This document shows, piece by piece, positions 1 to 8,834 of a DNA stretch of 64,000 nucleotides. A program made the position numbers and the translations under genes. Each line of letters starts with the position of its first letter. Position 1 is the first letter of the stretch. A model generated the notes under the pieces. The model did not search any database. It was not told where the DNA came from and worked only from the letters and a program-made list of their open reading frames with translations. Source of the stretch: Pseudomonas sp. JQ170C (GTDB taxonomy: Bacteria > Pseudomonadota > Gammaproteobacteria > Pseudomonadales > Pseudomonadaceae). Where the stretch lies: positions 3,564,501 through 3,628,500 of the forward strand of contig NZ_CP141608.1 of assembly GCF_035581345.1 (NCBI RefSeq). Direction: 5' to 3'.

Positions 1-539
1 TCGTCGATGCCCAGGGCGATGACGTTGGCCAGGGCCTGGGCCGGCCACGGACGGCCGTTGGGGGTTTCGTCGGTGGCCACCACGTGGTCGGCGACGTAGC
101 CATTGCGCGCGGCCAGTTCCACCACTTTGTCCATCACCACTTTCGGGTAGCCCGAGCACGAGCCGATCTTCAGGCCTTGCTCACGCAGGCTGGCGATGGC
201 CTGCAAAGCCCCCGGGATCAACGCCGAATGCTCGGCGATTTTTTCGATCTGCAGCGGCATGAAGCGGTTGTAGAGGGCGGTGACGTCGTCATCGCTGGGG
301 GTGCGGCCGAACACCCGGCGATAGCGCTCGGCAATCTGCGGCAGGTCGCACAGGGTGCGGATGTGGTCCCACTTGCCCATGCCCATGGGGCCGCGGGCTT
401 CTTCCAGGGAGACGTCCACGCCAAACTCGGCAAAGGCTTCGACGAAGATCTGGGTCGGCGCGAACGAGCCAAAGTCGACCACGGTGCCCGCCCAGTCCAG
501 GACGACCGCTTGCAGGCGTTGAGGGTTCTGATAGTGCAT
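1..539 (-). CDS. phnX: Phosphonoacetaldehyde hydrolase (phosphonatase), truncated by window edge
   Basis: This HAD-superfamily enzyme cleaves the C-P bond of phosphonoacetaldehyde to acetaldehyde and phosphate, the last step of 2-aminoethylphosphonate use. The first 179 codons are visible; the C-terminal third lies beyond the left edge. The protein starts [20 protein letters not shown], with D15 of DWAGT as the HAD nucleophile. K56 in MGMGKWDHI sits where the Schiff-base lysine of PhnX lies (about residue 53 in the Bacillus enzyme). That lysine separates PhnX from other HAD hydrolases. The ATG is the first in frame and gives the expected N-terminus. The gene ends a leftward run of phosphonate genes, 81 bp after a LysR gene. 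The transaminase gene phnW, if present, must lie outside the window. Confidence 0.95.
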   Translation of the reverse strand, partial: MHYQNPQRLQAVVLDWAGTVVDFGSFAPTQIFVEAFAEFGVDVSLEEARGPMGMGKWDHIRTLCDLPQIAERYRRVFGRTPSDDDVTALYNRFMPLQIEKIAEHSALIPGALQAIASLREQGLKIGSCSGYPKVVMDKVVELAARNGYVADHVVATDETPNGRPWPAQALANVIALGID

Positions 540-620
540 GGTGATTCTCCGGTTTTTCAAGGATGAGAGCGGCCGCGCCTTGCACGCAAGGCGTTGTCGA
601 TGGGCCAGGTGTAAACGGGC

Positions 621-1493
621 CTAGCTGTCCGGGGGCGCGGCGGCGTCGAACAGTTCGGCGATGATCGGGCGATTGCGTCGTATCGCCAGGCAACACAGGT
701 AGTAGCTGATGTGAAACGGCGCCTCGATAAAGGACACGGCCTTGGTGCCAGGACGGTCGGCGTACTCCACGGCAGCGACAAAGCCGATGCCGATGCCCTG
801 CACCACCGCGTGCACAATGGCCTCGCGGCTGTTGAGTTCCATGGCGCAGTCCAGGGTCACGCCATAACGCTGGCAGCCTTCTTCCACCAATTGCCGGGTC
901 CGCGAAGCCGCTTCACGCAGTACCAGCCGCTGGCCACTGATTTCATGCACGCTGACCTGCGCCTGGTGCGCCCAGGGGTGGTCGTCGCGCACCACCGCCA
1001 GGATCGGCACTGTCCGATACAGGTGGGTGCTCAGGCGCTGGTCGAAGGCCGACAGCGCCAGGATCGCCACGTCGATATCAAAGGCGTAGAGCCGCTCCAG
1101 GGTTTGCGCCTCGGTGGTGAACGAGGTGTTCAGGTCGATGTCCGGGTACTGCTGCATCAGGCTGTAGGTCAGGCTCATGGCAATCGGTGGCGATACCGCA
1201 CCAATGCGCAACATGCCTTGCTTGCGCTGGCTGAAGCGCTGCAGCAGTTGCACCGCTTCATCCTCCTGGCCGAACAGGCCCTGGGTGATGTCATACAGCT
1301 TGTGCCCCGCCGCGCTCAGTTCGATGTAGCGACCACGGCGGTGGAACAGTTCGACGGAAAACTTTTTCTCCAGGGTGCTCACCTGCTCACTGACGGTAGG
1401 CTGGCCGACACTCAGGTACTCGGCGGCCAAGGTGAAGCTGCCGGTCTTGGCCACCGCGTGAAATGAACGTAACCATTTGTGGTACTGGTACAT
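621..1493 (-). CDS. LysR-family transcriptional regulator of the phosphonate block
   Basis: This is a 290-residue LysR regulator. A winged helix-turn-helix covers residues 1-60 (LRSFHAVAKTGSFTLAAEYL, then SVGQPTVSEQVSTLEKKF), followed by the usual LFHRRGR stretch and a periplasmic-binding-like effector domain from about residue 90. It has the same length as the LysR gene at 6863 and shares the LFHRRGR-IEL block, so the two are probably related paralogues. It lies between a transporter gene (40 bp upstream) and phnX, on the same strand, so it may be cotranscribed with its targets. Its ligand is unknown; an aminophosphonate or phosphonoacetaldehyde is the natural guess from context. Confidence 0.88.
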   Translation of the reverse strand: MYQYHKWLRSFHAVAKTGSFTLAAEYLSVGQPTVSEQVSTLEKKFSVELFHRRGRYIELSAAGHKLYDITQGLFGQEDEAVQLLQRFSQRKQGMLRIGAVSPPIAMSLTYSLMQQYPDIDLNTSFTTEAQTLERLYAFDIDVAILALSAFDQRLSTHLYRTVPILAVVRDDHPWAHQAQVSVHEISGQRLVLREAASRTRQLVEEGCQRYGVTLDCAMELNSREAIVHAVVQGIGIGFVAAVEYADRPGTKAVSFIEAPFHISYYLCCLAIRRNRPIIAELFDAAAPPDS

Positions 1494-1533
1494 GAGCAGC
1501 TTCCGTTCCTGGAGTCGGTTCTAGGTTAGATGA

Positions 1534-2829
1534 TCAGCGCCGCACGAACAGCGCCACCACGGCACTGCACAGGCAACTGGCGGTGACGACGATGAAGATC
1601 AGCGAGGTGTTGCCCGTGGTGTCGAGCATCCGGCCGATCAGCGGCTCGGCGAGGCCGGCAAACAGGTAGGACGAGAAGTTCATCACCCCCGTGGCAGTGC
1701 CCGCACGCTTGGCGCCGACCAGGTCCGGGCACAGTGCCCAGAAGCTCGACGCCGGGCCATAGACGAAGAAGCCGCAGAGGAACAAGGCCACCAGGCCCAC
1801 GGTGCTGTGGGCCGGCAGGCTCCACATCCACAGGCTGGTCAGGGCACCGAGGAACATATAGAGCATGATCGCCAGGTAGCGCTTGGAGCCGAACAGTTTG
1901 TCCGAGACCCAGCCATTGCTCAGCGCCCCCACCGCCATGCCCACCGGGAGGGCCACGGTGATCCATTTGGGGTCGATGAAGCTCTGCCCCGACTTCCAGT
2001 CGGCACCGAGAAAGTGCACCGGCACCCAGACGATCAGGCCGTAGCGCGCCGCGTTCTGAAAGCCCAGGGACACCGCAGCGATCAGCAGGCGGACGTTCTT
2101 GAGCACGGCCTTGTAGCGCTGCGCCGAGCTCTCTTCGCTTTCGTGACCGACCTCATGGTTCTTGTCTTCGGCGTTGGCCACCCCGGTGTCGTCCAGCGGC
2201 TTGAAGCCCATGTCCTGCGGACGTTCACGGGCCACCAGGTAGAAGACGACGCCACCGGCCAGCATCAGCAGCACCGGCAGGCGGAAGATCCAGCGCCACT
2301 CCAGGTGCAGCACTTCGAGCACCACCACCGAGGTGACATACGACAGCACCGAGGCGCAGCCGGCGGCGAATACATAGAAGCCATACACCCGGCCACGCTC
2401 GCCGGCGCTCCACCAGTTCGACAGCAAGCGGCTGCCCGGCGCCCAGCCCAGGGCCTGGAAGTAGCCGTTCACGCCCCAGGGCAGGATCAGGCTCATGAAG
2501 CCACCGGCAAAACTGGTGACCCAGTTCGCCGCGCACGAGAGCACCGCGCCCAGGCTCATGATCCGCCGGCCGCCGAACTTGTCTGCCAGGTTGCCGTTGA
2601 TGGCCTGGCCGATGGCATAGGCCCAGAGCATGGCGGTGGAGGCCCAGCCGAGGGTTTCCTTGCTCAGGCCGAACTCGGCCTGGATGCCCGGAATGGCGAA
2701 CCCGAAGGTTTGCCTGCCGGTGTAGAAAAACAGGTAGCAGAACATTGCCGCCAGCAGCATTCGCCATTGCGCGGTGCGAAACGGTGACGCAGGGACAGCC
2801 AGACCGGACAGACTTTCGGCACGATTCAT
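1534..2829 (-). CDS. MFS transporter, organophosphate/phosphonate type
   Basis: This 431-residue inner-membrane carrier has about 12 hydrophobic segments. It has the N-terminal block FFYTGRQTFGFAIPGIQAEF and the cytoplasmic loop LADKFGGRR typical of the MFS. The pattern YxxRxxFxxAxP followed by GLSKETLGWASTA resembles the organophosphate:phosphate antiporter group (GlpT, UhpT and phosphoglycerate transporters), which import phosphorylated C2-C6 compounds. A central acidic and polar loop (about residues 210-240) separates the two halves. A good AAGGAAA ribosome site precedes the ATG. In this block a phosphonate such as 2-aminoethylphosphonate or hydroxyethylphosphonate is a reasonable substrate, but that is inferred only from family and neighbours. 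Confidence 0.82.
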   Translation of the reverse strand: MNRAESLSGLAVPASPFRTAQWRMLLAAMFCYLFFYTGRQTFGFAIPGIQAEFGLSKETLGWASTAMLWAYAIGQAINGNLADKFGGRRIMSLGAVLSCAANWVTSFAGGFMSLILPWGVNGYFQALGWAPGSRLLSNWWSAGERGRVYGFYVFAAGCASVLSYVTSVVVLEVLHLEWRWIFRLPVLLMLAGGVVFYLVARERPQDMGFKPLDDTGVANAEDKNHEVGHESEESSAQRYKAVLKNVRLLIAAVSLGFQNAARYGLIVWVPVHFLGADWKSGQSFIDPKWITVALPVGMAVGALSNGWVSDKLFGSKRYLAIMLYMFLGALTSLWMWSLPAHSTVGLVALFLCGFFVYGPASSFWALCPDLVGAKRAGTATGVMNFSSYLFAGLAEPLIGRMLDTTGNTSLIFIVVTASCLCSAVVALFVRR

Positions 2830-2946
2830 GGTGATTTCCTTTTTTGTTCGCTAGCGCGAGCCACAGCCCGCGTTACGGCACTCTTGGTTGGTGCAACAGG
2901 AAACAGAGCGACCCTACAGGGTGCTCACTACGTTGGGAAACGAATT

Positions 2947-4038
2947 TCAGGCGGCGCTGGCGCCGATGAAGTTCTTGCCCCGGGCGCCCTGCAGGGCGTG
3001 AGCGATCATCGCCTGGGCCTCGTCGGCATCGACGCCATAGTCGGCAAAGTCGGTCTTGACCCCGAGGCTGTGCAGGAAGGTGCGCAAGCGCGAGCGGGCC
3101 TGGTCCAGGTCCGGGCCGAACACCCGCTGCAGGGTGCGGTCGCGGCCACCGTCGCGGCCCCAGGCAAGGCCCAGCACCAGCGGCAGCGAAAAGGAGCAGG
3201 CAATGCCGTGGGGCACGCCGTGGCGCAGGGTCATTTCGTAGGAGATCGAATGCGCCAGCGCCGTCTTGGTGTTGGAGAACGCCATGCCGGCCTTGAGCGC
3301 GGCCAGCGCCATGCGCGCCCGCAGGTCACGGTTGCCGAGGTCGCGCTGCAGCCGGGGCAGGCAGTCGAGGATGTCTTCGATGGCCGACACCGCGAAGGTA
3401 TCGGAGAGCGGGTTGGCGTTGACGTTCCAGATCGCTTCCAGCGCATGGGACAGGGCATCCAGCCCGGTGGATACCGTCACCCCGGCCGGCACGGTGAGCA
3501 TCAGGTCGGGATCGACGATTGCTGCCTTGGGCCAGGTGCAGTCCAGGTGCAGGGAATACTTCTTCTGCGCGGCGCTGTCCCAGATGGTCGCCCACGGCGT
3601 CACTTCGCTGCCGGTCCCGGCCGTGGTGGGTGCAGCGATCAAGGCCTTGCAGCGCGCCGGTGTGAACGGCTGACCGAGGGCCAGCAGGTGCAGCAGTTCA
3701 TCGAACTGCCCCGATTCGGTACCCACGATCAGCGCCTTGGCGGTGTCGATGGCGCTGCCGCCGCCCAGGGCAATGACAGTCTGGCAATCGCCGGCCTCGG
3801 CCCAGAAACGCTCGTAGGTGGTGCGCAGTTGCGCCACGTCCGGATTGGGTTGTACGTCCTCGACCACATGGCACAGGCGCTCGCCCAGCAGGGCCTGCAC
3901 CTGGTCGATCAAGCCCAGGGCGCGCGCCTCGGGAAAGGTCACCAGGGCGACCTGCTGACCTGCGGTCAGGTCGCTGATACGGCTGAGGCTGCCGCTGCCG
4001 AAGCAAGTGGCCACCGGATTATGGAAGTAGGCAGGCAT
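2947..4038 (-). CDS. Phosphonate-associated iron-containing alcohol dehydrogenase
   Basis: This is a 363-residue group III Fe-dependent alcohol dehydrogenase. The NAD(P)-binding GGGSAID lies near residue 90. The metal ligands are visible: D and H four apart in LDALSHALEA, then H in ALAHSIS and H in VPHG 14 residues later. The frame stays open for 67 more codons upstream. I chose the ATG before PAYFHNPVATCFG because AAGGGAA sits about 6 bases upstream and the homologous region starts there. Fe-ADHs linked to phosphonate genes interconvert phosphonoacetaldehyde and 2-hydroxyethylphosphonate. Beside phnX, oxidation of hydroxyethylphosphonate to feed phosphonatase is the simplest role, though the direction cannot be read from the sequence. 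Confidence 0.87.
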   Translation of the reverse strand: MPAYFHNPVATCFGSGSLSRISDLTAGQQVALVTFPEARALGLIDQVQALLGERLCHVVEDVQPNPDVAQLRTTYERFWAEAGDCQTVIALGGGSAIDTAKALIVGTESGQFDELLHLLALGQPFTPARCKALIAAPTTAGTGSEVTPWATIWDSAAQKKYSLHLDCTWPKAAIVDPDLMLTVPAGVTVSTGLDALSHALEAIWNVNANPLSDTFAVSAIEDILDCLPRLQRDLGNRDLRARMALAALKAGMAFSNTKTALAHSISYEMTLRHGVPHGIACSFSLPLVLGLAWGRDGGRDRTLQRVFGPDLDQARSRLRTFLHSLGVKTDFADYGVDADEAQAMIAHALQGARGKNFIGASAA

Positions 4039-4260
4039 GGCGGTTCCCTTTGTTGTTGTTTTGGCTGGGGACATAGTCATGGCCGCGTCGCCTTGGCTCA
4101 AATCGAATGATTCAAGGCTTGCATCGGCTGAACCGATAACAGAAATGGCAGTAACCCTTTGCACAACGACGACTCCCGACAAAACAGTAAATCGCAGGCG
4201 AAGCCGGGCCGTGTCGGGCCCTGGCTCGCCAGTCAACATGGATAGAAACGTGGGGGTGAC

Positions 4261-5085
4261 TCAGTGGCGGCTGTCGCCCTGGATACGACGGCGCAAACGG
4301 CTGGAGACCAGGTCGGCGGCCACCACCATGAGGGTGATGACGATGATGCAGGTGGCGGTTTCCTGGTACTTGAACAGTTTCAGGCTGCTGACCAGTTCAA
4401 ACCCCAGCCCCCCTGCCCCGACCATGCCCAGTACCGTTGCCGAGCGCAGGTTGACCTCGAAGCGGTACAGCACCACCGCGATCCAGGCGGTGATCACCTG
4501 GGGGATCACGCCAAACACGATCACCTGCAACGGCCGCGCGCCCGTGGCTTGCAAGGCTTCTATCGGCCCCTGGTCGATCTCCTCGATGCTGTCGGCAAAG
4601 AACTTGCCGAGCATGCCCACCCCGTGCAGCGCCAGGGCCAGCACGCCGGGAAATGGCCCAAGGCCCACCGCCGAGACAAACACCAGCGCCAGGATCAGCT
4701 CGTTGATGCTGCGGATCACGTTCAGGGTTTGCCGGGTGCCGGCATACAGCCAGCCATTGCCTTGCAGGTTGCGCGCCGCCAGGAACGCCAGCGGGATGGC
4801 GAAGACGATCCCCAGCAACGTACCCCACAGGGCGATCTGCAGGGTCTCGACGGCCGGTTGCCACAACCTTGGCAGGATGCTCAGGTCAGGCGGCATCGAG
4901 CGGGCCAGAAAGTCGCCGATCTGCGGCAAGCCGTTGCTCAGCTCGCGCCAGCTCAACTGGGTGCCCTGGGCGCTCCAGTGCAGCAGGGTCACGGCCAGCA
5001 GCACCCAGGCGCCGGTGACGATCCAGCCACGCGGGGTGTCGGGGGTGTTGACCAACCACTGGTAAGGGGTGGGTTGTCGGTTCAT
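4261..5085 (-). CDS. phnE: Phosphonate ABC transporter permease
   Basis: This 274-residue inner-membrane permease belongs to the PhnE family. The first membrane segment is near residues 22-40, and four or five more follow from residue 80. The EAA loop that contacts the ATPase is EALQATGARPLQVIVFGVIP, followed by LRSATVLGMVGAGGLGFEL, which is typical of PhnE. The start codon overlaps the phnC stop by one base (TGATG), indicating translational coupling. Only one permease gene is present, so the transporter would be a PhnE homodimer. Position after phnD-phnC and before an alcohol dehydrogenase and phnX supports aminophosphonate or related phosphonate import. Confidence 0.93.
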   Translation of the reverse strand: MNRQPTPYQWLVNTPDTPRGWIVTGAWVLLAVTLLHWSAQGTQLSWRELSNGLPQIGDFLARSMPPDLSILPRLWQPAVETLQIALWGTLLGIVFAIPLAFLAARNLQGNGWLYAGTRQTLNVIRSINELILALVFVSAVGLGPFPGVLALALHGVGMLGKFFADSIEEIDQGPIEALQATGARPLQVIVFGVIPQVITAWIAVVLYRFEVNLRSATVLGMVGAGGLGFELVSSLKLFKYQETATCIIVITLMVVAADLVSSRLRRRIQGDSRH

Positions 5086-5882
5086 CAGGCGACTCCTCCG
5101 CCAATCTGCATACAGGGCACCGCCACCGGGTTCTGGCTGGCATCGGACTGGCGCTCGGCCTGCGGGTAGATGCGTTGCAGGCAGGCCTCGTCCAGGACCT
5201 CGCGCTGGCTGTCGAACACCAGCCGGCCATGGGCCAGGCCGACGATGCGGTCACCGAACTCCCGGGCCAGGTCCACCTGGTGCAGGTTGCAGACCACGGT
5301 GATGCCCAGCTCGCGGGTGGCATCGCGCAGGTACTGCATCACCCGCCGGGCGGTCTTGGGGTCAAGGCTGGCCACCGGCTCATCGGCCAGGATCACCTTG
5401 GGCCGCTGGGCCAGGGCGCGGGCGATGCCGACCCGCTGCATCTGCCCACCCGACAGCGAGTCGGTGCGGGCCGTGGCCTTGTGCGGCAGATCGACCTGCT
5501 CCAGGCAGTTCATCGCCAGGGCCACGTCGCGGCGACTGAACAGCTGCAGCAGCGAAGCCAGGGTCGACACCGAGCCCAGGCGCCCGGTAAGCACGTTCTT
5601 GAGCACCGACAGGCGCGGGACCACATTGTGGTGCTGGAAGATCATCGCCACCTGGCGACGCAGCTCGCGTTGCTGGCCGGCGCCCATGGCGTCGATGCCG
5701 GCAATCTGCAATTCACCGCTGTCGGCCTGCACCAGGCGGTTCATGCAGCGCAGCAGCGTCGACTTGCCGGCCCCGGACTGGCCCAGCACCACCACGAATT
5801 CGCCGGCGCCGATATCCAGGTCGATGCCCTTGAGCACCGGGTTGTCGGCGTAGTCCTTGACCAGGCTGCGCACGCGGATCAT
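5085..5882 (-). CDS. phnC: Phosphonate ABC transporter ATP-binding protein
   Basis: This 265-residue ABC ATPase powers phosphonate uptake through PhnE. Walker A is GQSGAGKST (residues 34-42), the Q-loop lies in MIFQHHNVV, the signature is LSGGQMQR (143-150), Walker B is VILADEP (163-169) and the switch histidine is H201 in NLHQVD. The stretch LSVLKNVLTGRLG after the Q-loop is characteristic of PhnC. The ATG overlaps the phnD stop by four bases (ATGA) and the stop overlaps the phnE start, so phnDCE form a tightly coupled operon. Confidence 0.95.
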   Translation of the reverse strand: MIRVRSLVKDYADNPVLKGIDLDIGAGEFVVVLGQSGAGKSTLLRCMNRLVQADSGELQIAGIDAMGAGQQRELRRQVAMIFQHHNVVPRLSVLKNVLTGRLGSVSTLASLLQLFSRRDVALAMNCLEQVDLPHKATARTDSLSGGQMQRVGIARALAQRPKVILADEPVASLDPKTARRVMQYLRDATRELGITVVCNLHQVDLAREFGDRIVGLAHGRLVFDSQREVLDEACLQRIYPQAERQSDASQNPVAVPCMQIGGGVA

Positions 5883-6748
5883 TTCATGCTCCGCAAGTCG
5901 AGATCGAGGACCTTGGCGGTGTCGCGCACCACGTCATAGGCGGCATCGGTGGTCGGCTGAAAACCATTGAGCTGGCCCTGGTCGCCCCACGGCACGTCCT
6001 TGATGTTGGCCATGGCGGCAGCGATTTTCTGCTTGAGCGCCGGGTCCAGGTTCTGCCGCCAGACCATCGGTGACTCGGGAATGTCGGAAGACGACCAGAC
6101 GATCTGCAATTCATCCGGCTTGATATGCCCCTGGGCCATGGCGGAGGCATAGATGCGGTCAGCCACCGCCGCGGCATCAACCTTGCGGTTGGCCACGGCA
6201 AGGATGCTGGCGTCGTGGGAGCCGGAGAAAATCACCCGGGAAAACACCTTGTCCGGCCTATAGCCGGCCGCTTCCAGGCCCGCCTTGGGGAACAGATGAC
6301 CAGACGCCGAGCTTGGATCGACAAAGGCGAAGGTATGGCCCTTGAGGTCGCTCAGCTGATGGATGCCGCTGTCCTTGCGCGCCACGATCTGGCTGCGGTA
6401 GGCACTCTTGCCAGCCTTCTTGGTCACCGCCACGGCGAAGGCATCGACGCCGGCCACCTGGTGCGCAAGCACATAGGAGAACGGGCCCAGGTACGCCACG
6501 TCGAGCTTGCCTGAACGCAGTGCCTCGATCACACCGTTGTAGTCAGTGGCCACGAACGGCTTGACCGGCATGCCGAGCTGGCGCTCAAGATCCGCCAGTA
6601 CCTGCTTGCTGCTTTCGATCATGGCCTGGGAGTCTTCGGAGGGAATCAGGCCGATGCTCAACGACGACTGCGCCCACGCCGGGTTGCAGGCCAGCACGGG
6701 CAACAGGGCAAAGCCGGTCAAACGGAGCAGTTTGGCGAACGGGTTCAT
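5879..6748 (-). CDS. phnD: Phosphonate ABC transporter periplasmic binding protein
   Basis: This is a 289-residue PhnD/PtxB-type solute-binding protein. A Sec signal peptide covers about residues 1-27, with basic start MNPFAKLLRL, a hydrophobic core and cleavage after NPAWAQ. The family blocks are IGLIPSEDS, LRSGKLDVAYLGPFSYVLA and the phosphonate-binding loop FVDPSSASGHLFPKAGL. An upstream GTG would add 11 residues before the signal peptide. The ATG used here is preferred because it starts the signal directly and has AGGA 12 bases upstream. As first gene of the leftward operon it faces a LysR gene across 114 bp that carry a palindrome. Confidence 0.94.
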   Translation of the reverse strand: MNPFAKLLRLTGFALLPVLACNPAWAQSSLSIGLIPSEDSQAMIESSKQVLADLERQLGMPVKPFVATDYNGVIEALRSGKLDVAYLGPFSYVLAHQVAGVDAFAVAVTKKAGKSAYRSQIVARKDSGIHQLSDLKGHTFAFVDPSSASGHLFPKAGLEAAGYRPDKVFSRVIFSGSHDASILAVANRKVDAAAVADRIYASAMAQGHIKPDELQIVWSSSDIPESPMVWRQNLDPALKQKIAAAMANIKDVPWGDQGQLNGFQPTTDAAYDVVRDTAKVLDLDLRSMK

Positions 6749-6794
6749 GGGGAGTGTCCTGCGGTTGTTGTTTAAGGTCACTCCACACTAGGGG

Positions 6795-6806
6795 TGTCAC
6801 GTGACA
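6795..6806. promoter_or_regulatory. Perfect 12-bp palindrome between phnD and a LysR gene
   Basis: TGTCACGTGACA sits near the middle of the 114-bp divergent spacer, and GTGACAGTCAC overlaps its right half as a second short inverted repeat. LysR regulators usually bind dyads of T-N11-A type in such divergent promoters. It is therefore a candidate operator for the LysR protein encoded at 6863. No clear -35/-10 pair could be assigned. Confidence 0.45.
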
Positions 6807-6862
6807 GTCACAGCTTCAATTCACTATGCGTTTTCCCGCAAAACCATTGATGGAAGCTATGG

Positions 6863-7735
6863 ATGTCCACCACCAAGTTGCGCACCTTTCTCGCCGTCGC
6901 CCGCCAGGGCAGCTTCAGCGCGGGCGCCCGTGCCCTGGGCTTGAGCCAGCCGACCGTCACCACCCAGATCCAGGCCCTGGAGCGTGACTACAACGTCGAG
7001 CTGTTCCATCGTCGGGGGCGGCGCATCGAGCTGACCGTGGTCGGGCGCCAGTTGCTGCCCATCGCCCAGCAACTGGGCATGCTGGAGCTCGAAGCGTTCA
7101 ACCTGCTGCGCGACTCCGGCAAGCTCAACCGTGGCCAGCTGAAGATCGGCGCGGTGGGCCCCTTTCATGTCATCGAGATGGTCGATGCCTATCGCCACCA
7201 GTACCCGCAGATCGACTTGTCGATCAAGGTCGGCAACTCGGCCACGGTGCTGGCCGAGCTGGAACACTACGTGACCGATGTGGGGGTGCTGGCGGGCCTG
7301 CATCAAGACCCGGCCTTCTGCGCGCAGCTGTATGCCCGTCACCCCGTGGTGCTGTTTGCCAATGTCGACCATCCGCTGGCGCGCTTTGATGAACTCCCCC
7401 TGCAGGCGCTGCAAGGCCAGCCGCTGCTGCACCGCGAAAGCGGCTCCACTACCCGGCTGGCCCTGGAAAAAGCCTTGATCGAACAGGACGTCACGCCGCG
7501 GGTGGTCATGGAGATCGGCAGCCGGGAAGCCCTGCGTGAGGCCGTGATCCGCGGGATCGGCGTGGGGGCGGTGTCGGAGGCGGAGTTCATTGCCGATGCG
7601 CGGATCAGGACCATCCGCTTGCAGGGCGATCCGGTGCACACCGAAACCTACCTTTACTGCCTGGCCGAGCGGCGCAACAGCCAGGTGATTTCGTCATTTC
7701 TTGACCTGGTGAGCACACGCCAGGTCGGTGCCTGA
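6863..7735 (+). CDS. LysR-family regulator, aminoethylphosphonate-associated type
   Basis: This is a 290-residue LysR protein. Its helix-turn-helix spans residues 1-60 (LRTFLAVARQGSFSAGARAL, SQPTVTTQIQALERDY), with an effector-binding domain after about residue 90. It is transcribed away from phnDCE, the classical arrangement for a LysR activator of a divergent operon. The sequence fits the LysR group repeatedly found with 2-aminoethylphosphonate genes. GGAAG lies about 6 bases before the ATG. The overlapping upstream ATG at 6859 is in another frame. Its likely role is induction of the phn operon by a phosphonate, though that ligand is inferred from location. Confidence 0.9.
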   Translation: MSTTKLRTFLAVARQGSFSAGARALGLSQPTVTTQIQALERDYNVELFHRRGRRIELTVVGRQLLPIAQQLGMLELEAFNLLRDSGKLNRGQLKIGAVGPFHVIEMVDAYRHQYPQIDLSIKVGNSATVLAELEHYVTDVGVLAGLHQDPAFCAQLYARHPVVLFANVDHPLARFDELPLQALQGQPLLHRESGSTTRLALEKALIEQDVTPRVVMEIGSREALREAVIRGIGVGAVSEAEFIADARIRTIRLQGDPVHTETYLYCLAERRNSQVISSFLDLVSTRQVGA

Positions 7736-7838
7736 CATTGCTGCACAGCATGCCGCACTGCACTGCATTTTCAGGTTATTGTTGATCCATCAGTGGGTAA
7801 TTATCCTCTGGGCACTCCCCCAACCCGAGGAACTGATC

Positions 7839-8813
7839 ATGGTTATGCGCGTACACCTTGAGCACAGCGGCGACCCGCAGGTGCTGCAACTTCAATCGGC
7901 CCCCGTCCAGGCCCCCGGCCCCGGCGAGGTATGGCTGGAACAAGCGGCCATCGGCGTCAATCCATTGGATGTGAACCAGCGCAAAGGCGATGTGCCCCTC
8001 TCCCTGCCGTCGGGACTGGGGCTGGAAGGTGCCGGCACGGTGGCGGCCATTGGCCCGGGCGTGAGCAACGTTCAGGTGGGCGACCGTGTGGCCTATGCCA
8101 CGGGCCCCTTGGGTGCCTATGCCAGCGCCCGGTTGTTCCCGGCCGAGCGCCTGGTCAAGCTGCCCGACACTCTGACCTGCGAAGCAGCGGCTGCGGTGCT
8201 GTTCAAAGGCATTACCGCCCAGTACCTGCTCAAGAGCACCTACCCGGTCGGCCCGGGAACGCGGGTGTTGATCTATGGCGCAGCAGGGGCGTTGGGTCAA
8301 TTGATGGTGCCGTGGGCCAAACACCTGGGAGCATATGTGATTGGCGTCGTCTCCAGGACGCAAAGCGTGGCCAGGGCCACGGCGGCCGGTTGCGACGCGG
8401 TGCTGGTGTTCGATGCCCAGACCCTGGCCGCCCAGGTGCTGGAGGTGACCCAGGGGCACAAGGTCGATGTGGTGTACGACTCGGTTGGCCGGGTGTCGCT
8501 GCAGGCCTCGCTCGACAGCCTGCGGCCACGGGGTTTGCTGGTGTCGTTCGGGGCAACCTCCGGTGCCCCCGAGCCGCTGGCCATGAGCACCCTCAACGCC
8601 AAGGGTTCGCTGTTTGTCACCCGCCCGTCCCTGGCCGCCCACACCGCCACCACGGACGAATACCAGCAACGTGCGCAGGACGTGCTGGCGGCCGTGACGG
8701 CAGGTATCATCCAGCCGCACATCTGGCGACGCTACCCGCTCACCGATGTGGCCAGCGCCCATGACGACCTGCAACAAGGCCGCTCCGAGGGCGCGCTCAT
8801 TCTTTTGCCCTGA
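7839..8813 (+). CDS. Zinc-free medium-chain dehydrogenase, quinone oxidoreductase type
   Basis: This is a 324-residue NADPH:quinone reductase-like enzyme. The GroES-like N-terminal domain contains GVNPLDVNQRKG and GLEGAGTVAAIGPGVSNVQVGDRVAY. The cofactor domain has the glycine-rich YGAAGALGQ in place of the AxxGGVG of the family. The cysteine/histidine zinc ligands of alcohol dehydrogenases are absent, as expected for the quinone reductase branch. The frame is open upstream to 7728. The ATG at 7839 follows GAGGAA by 6 bases and matches the usual length. It sits immediately upstream of a LysR gene on the same strand, which may regulate it. The physiological substrate (quinone, enone or aldehyde) cannot be told. 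Confidence 0.88.
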   Translation: MVMRVHLEHSGDPQVLQLQSAPVQAPGPGEVWLEQAAIGVNPLDVNQRKGDVPLSLPSGLGLEGAGTVAAIGPGVSNVQVGDRVAYATGPLGAYASARLFPAERLVKLPDTLTCEAAAAVLFKGITAQYLLKSTYPVGPGTRVLIYGAAGALGQLMVPWAKHLGAYVIGVVSRTQSVARATAAGCDAVLVFDAQTLAAQVLEVTQGHKVDVVYDSVGRVSLQASLDSLRPRGLLVSFGATSGAPEPLAMSTLNAKGSLFVTRPSLAAHTATTDEYQQRAQDVLAAVTAGIIQPHIWRRYPLTDVASAHDDLQQGRSEGALILLP

Positions 8814-8834
8814 TGCGTGAGGCACAGCACCGAC

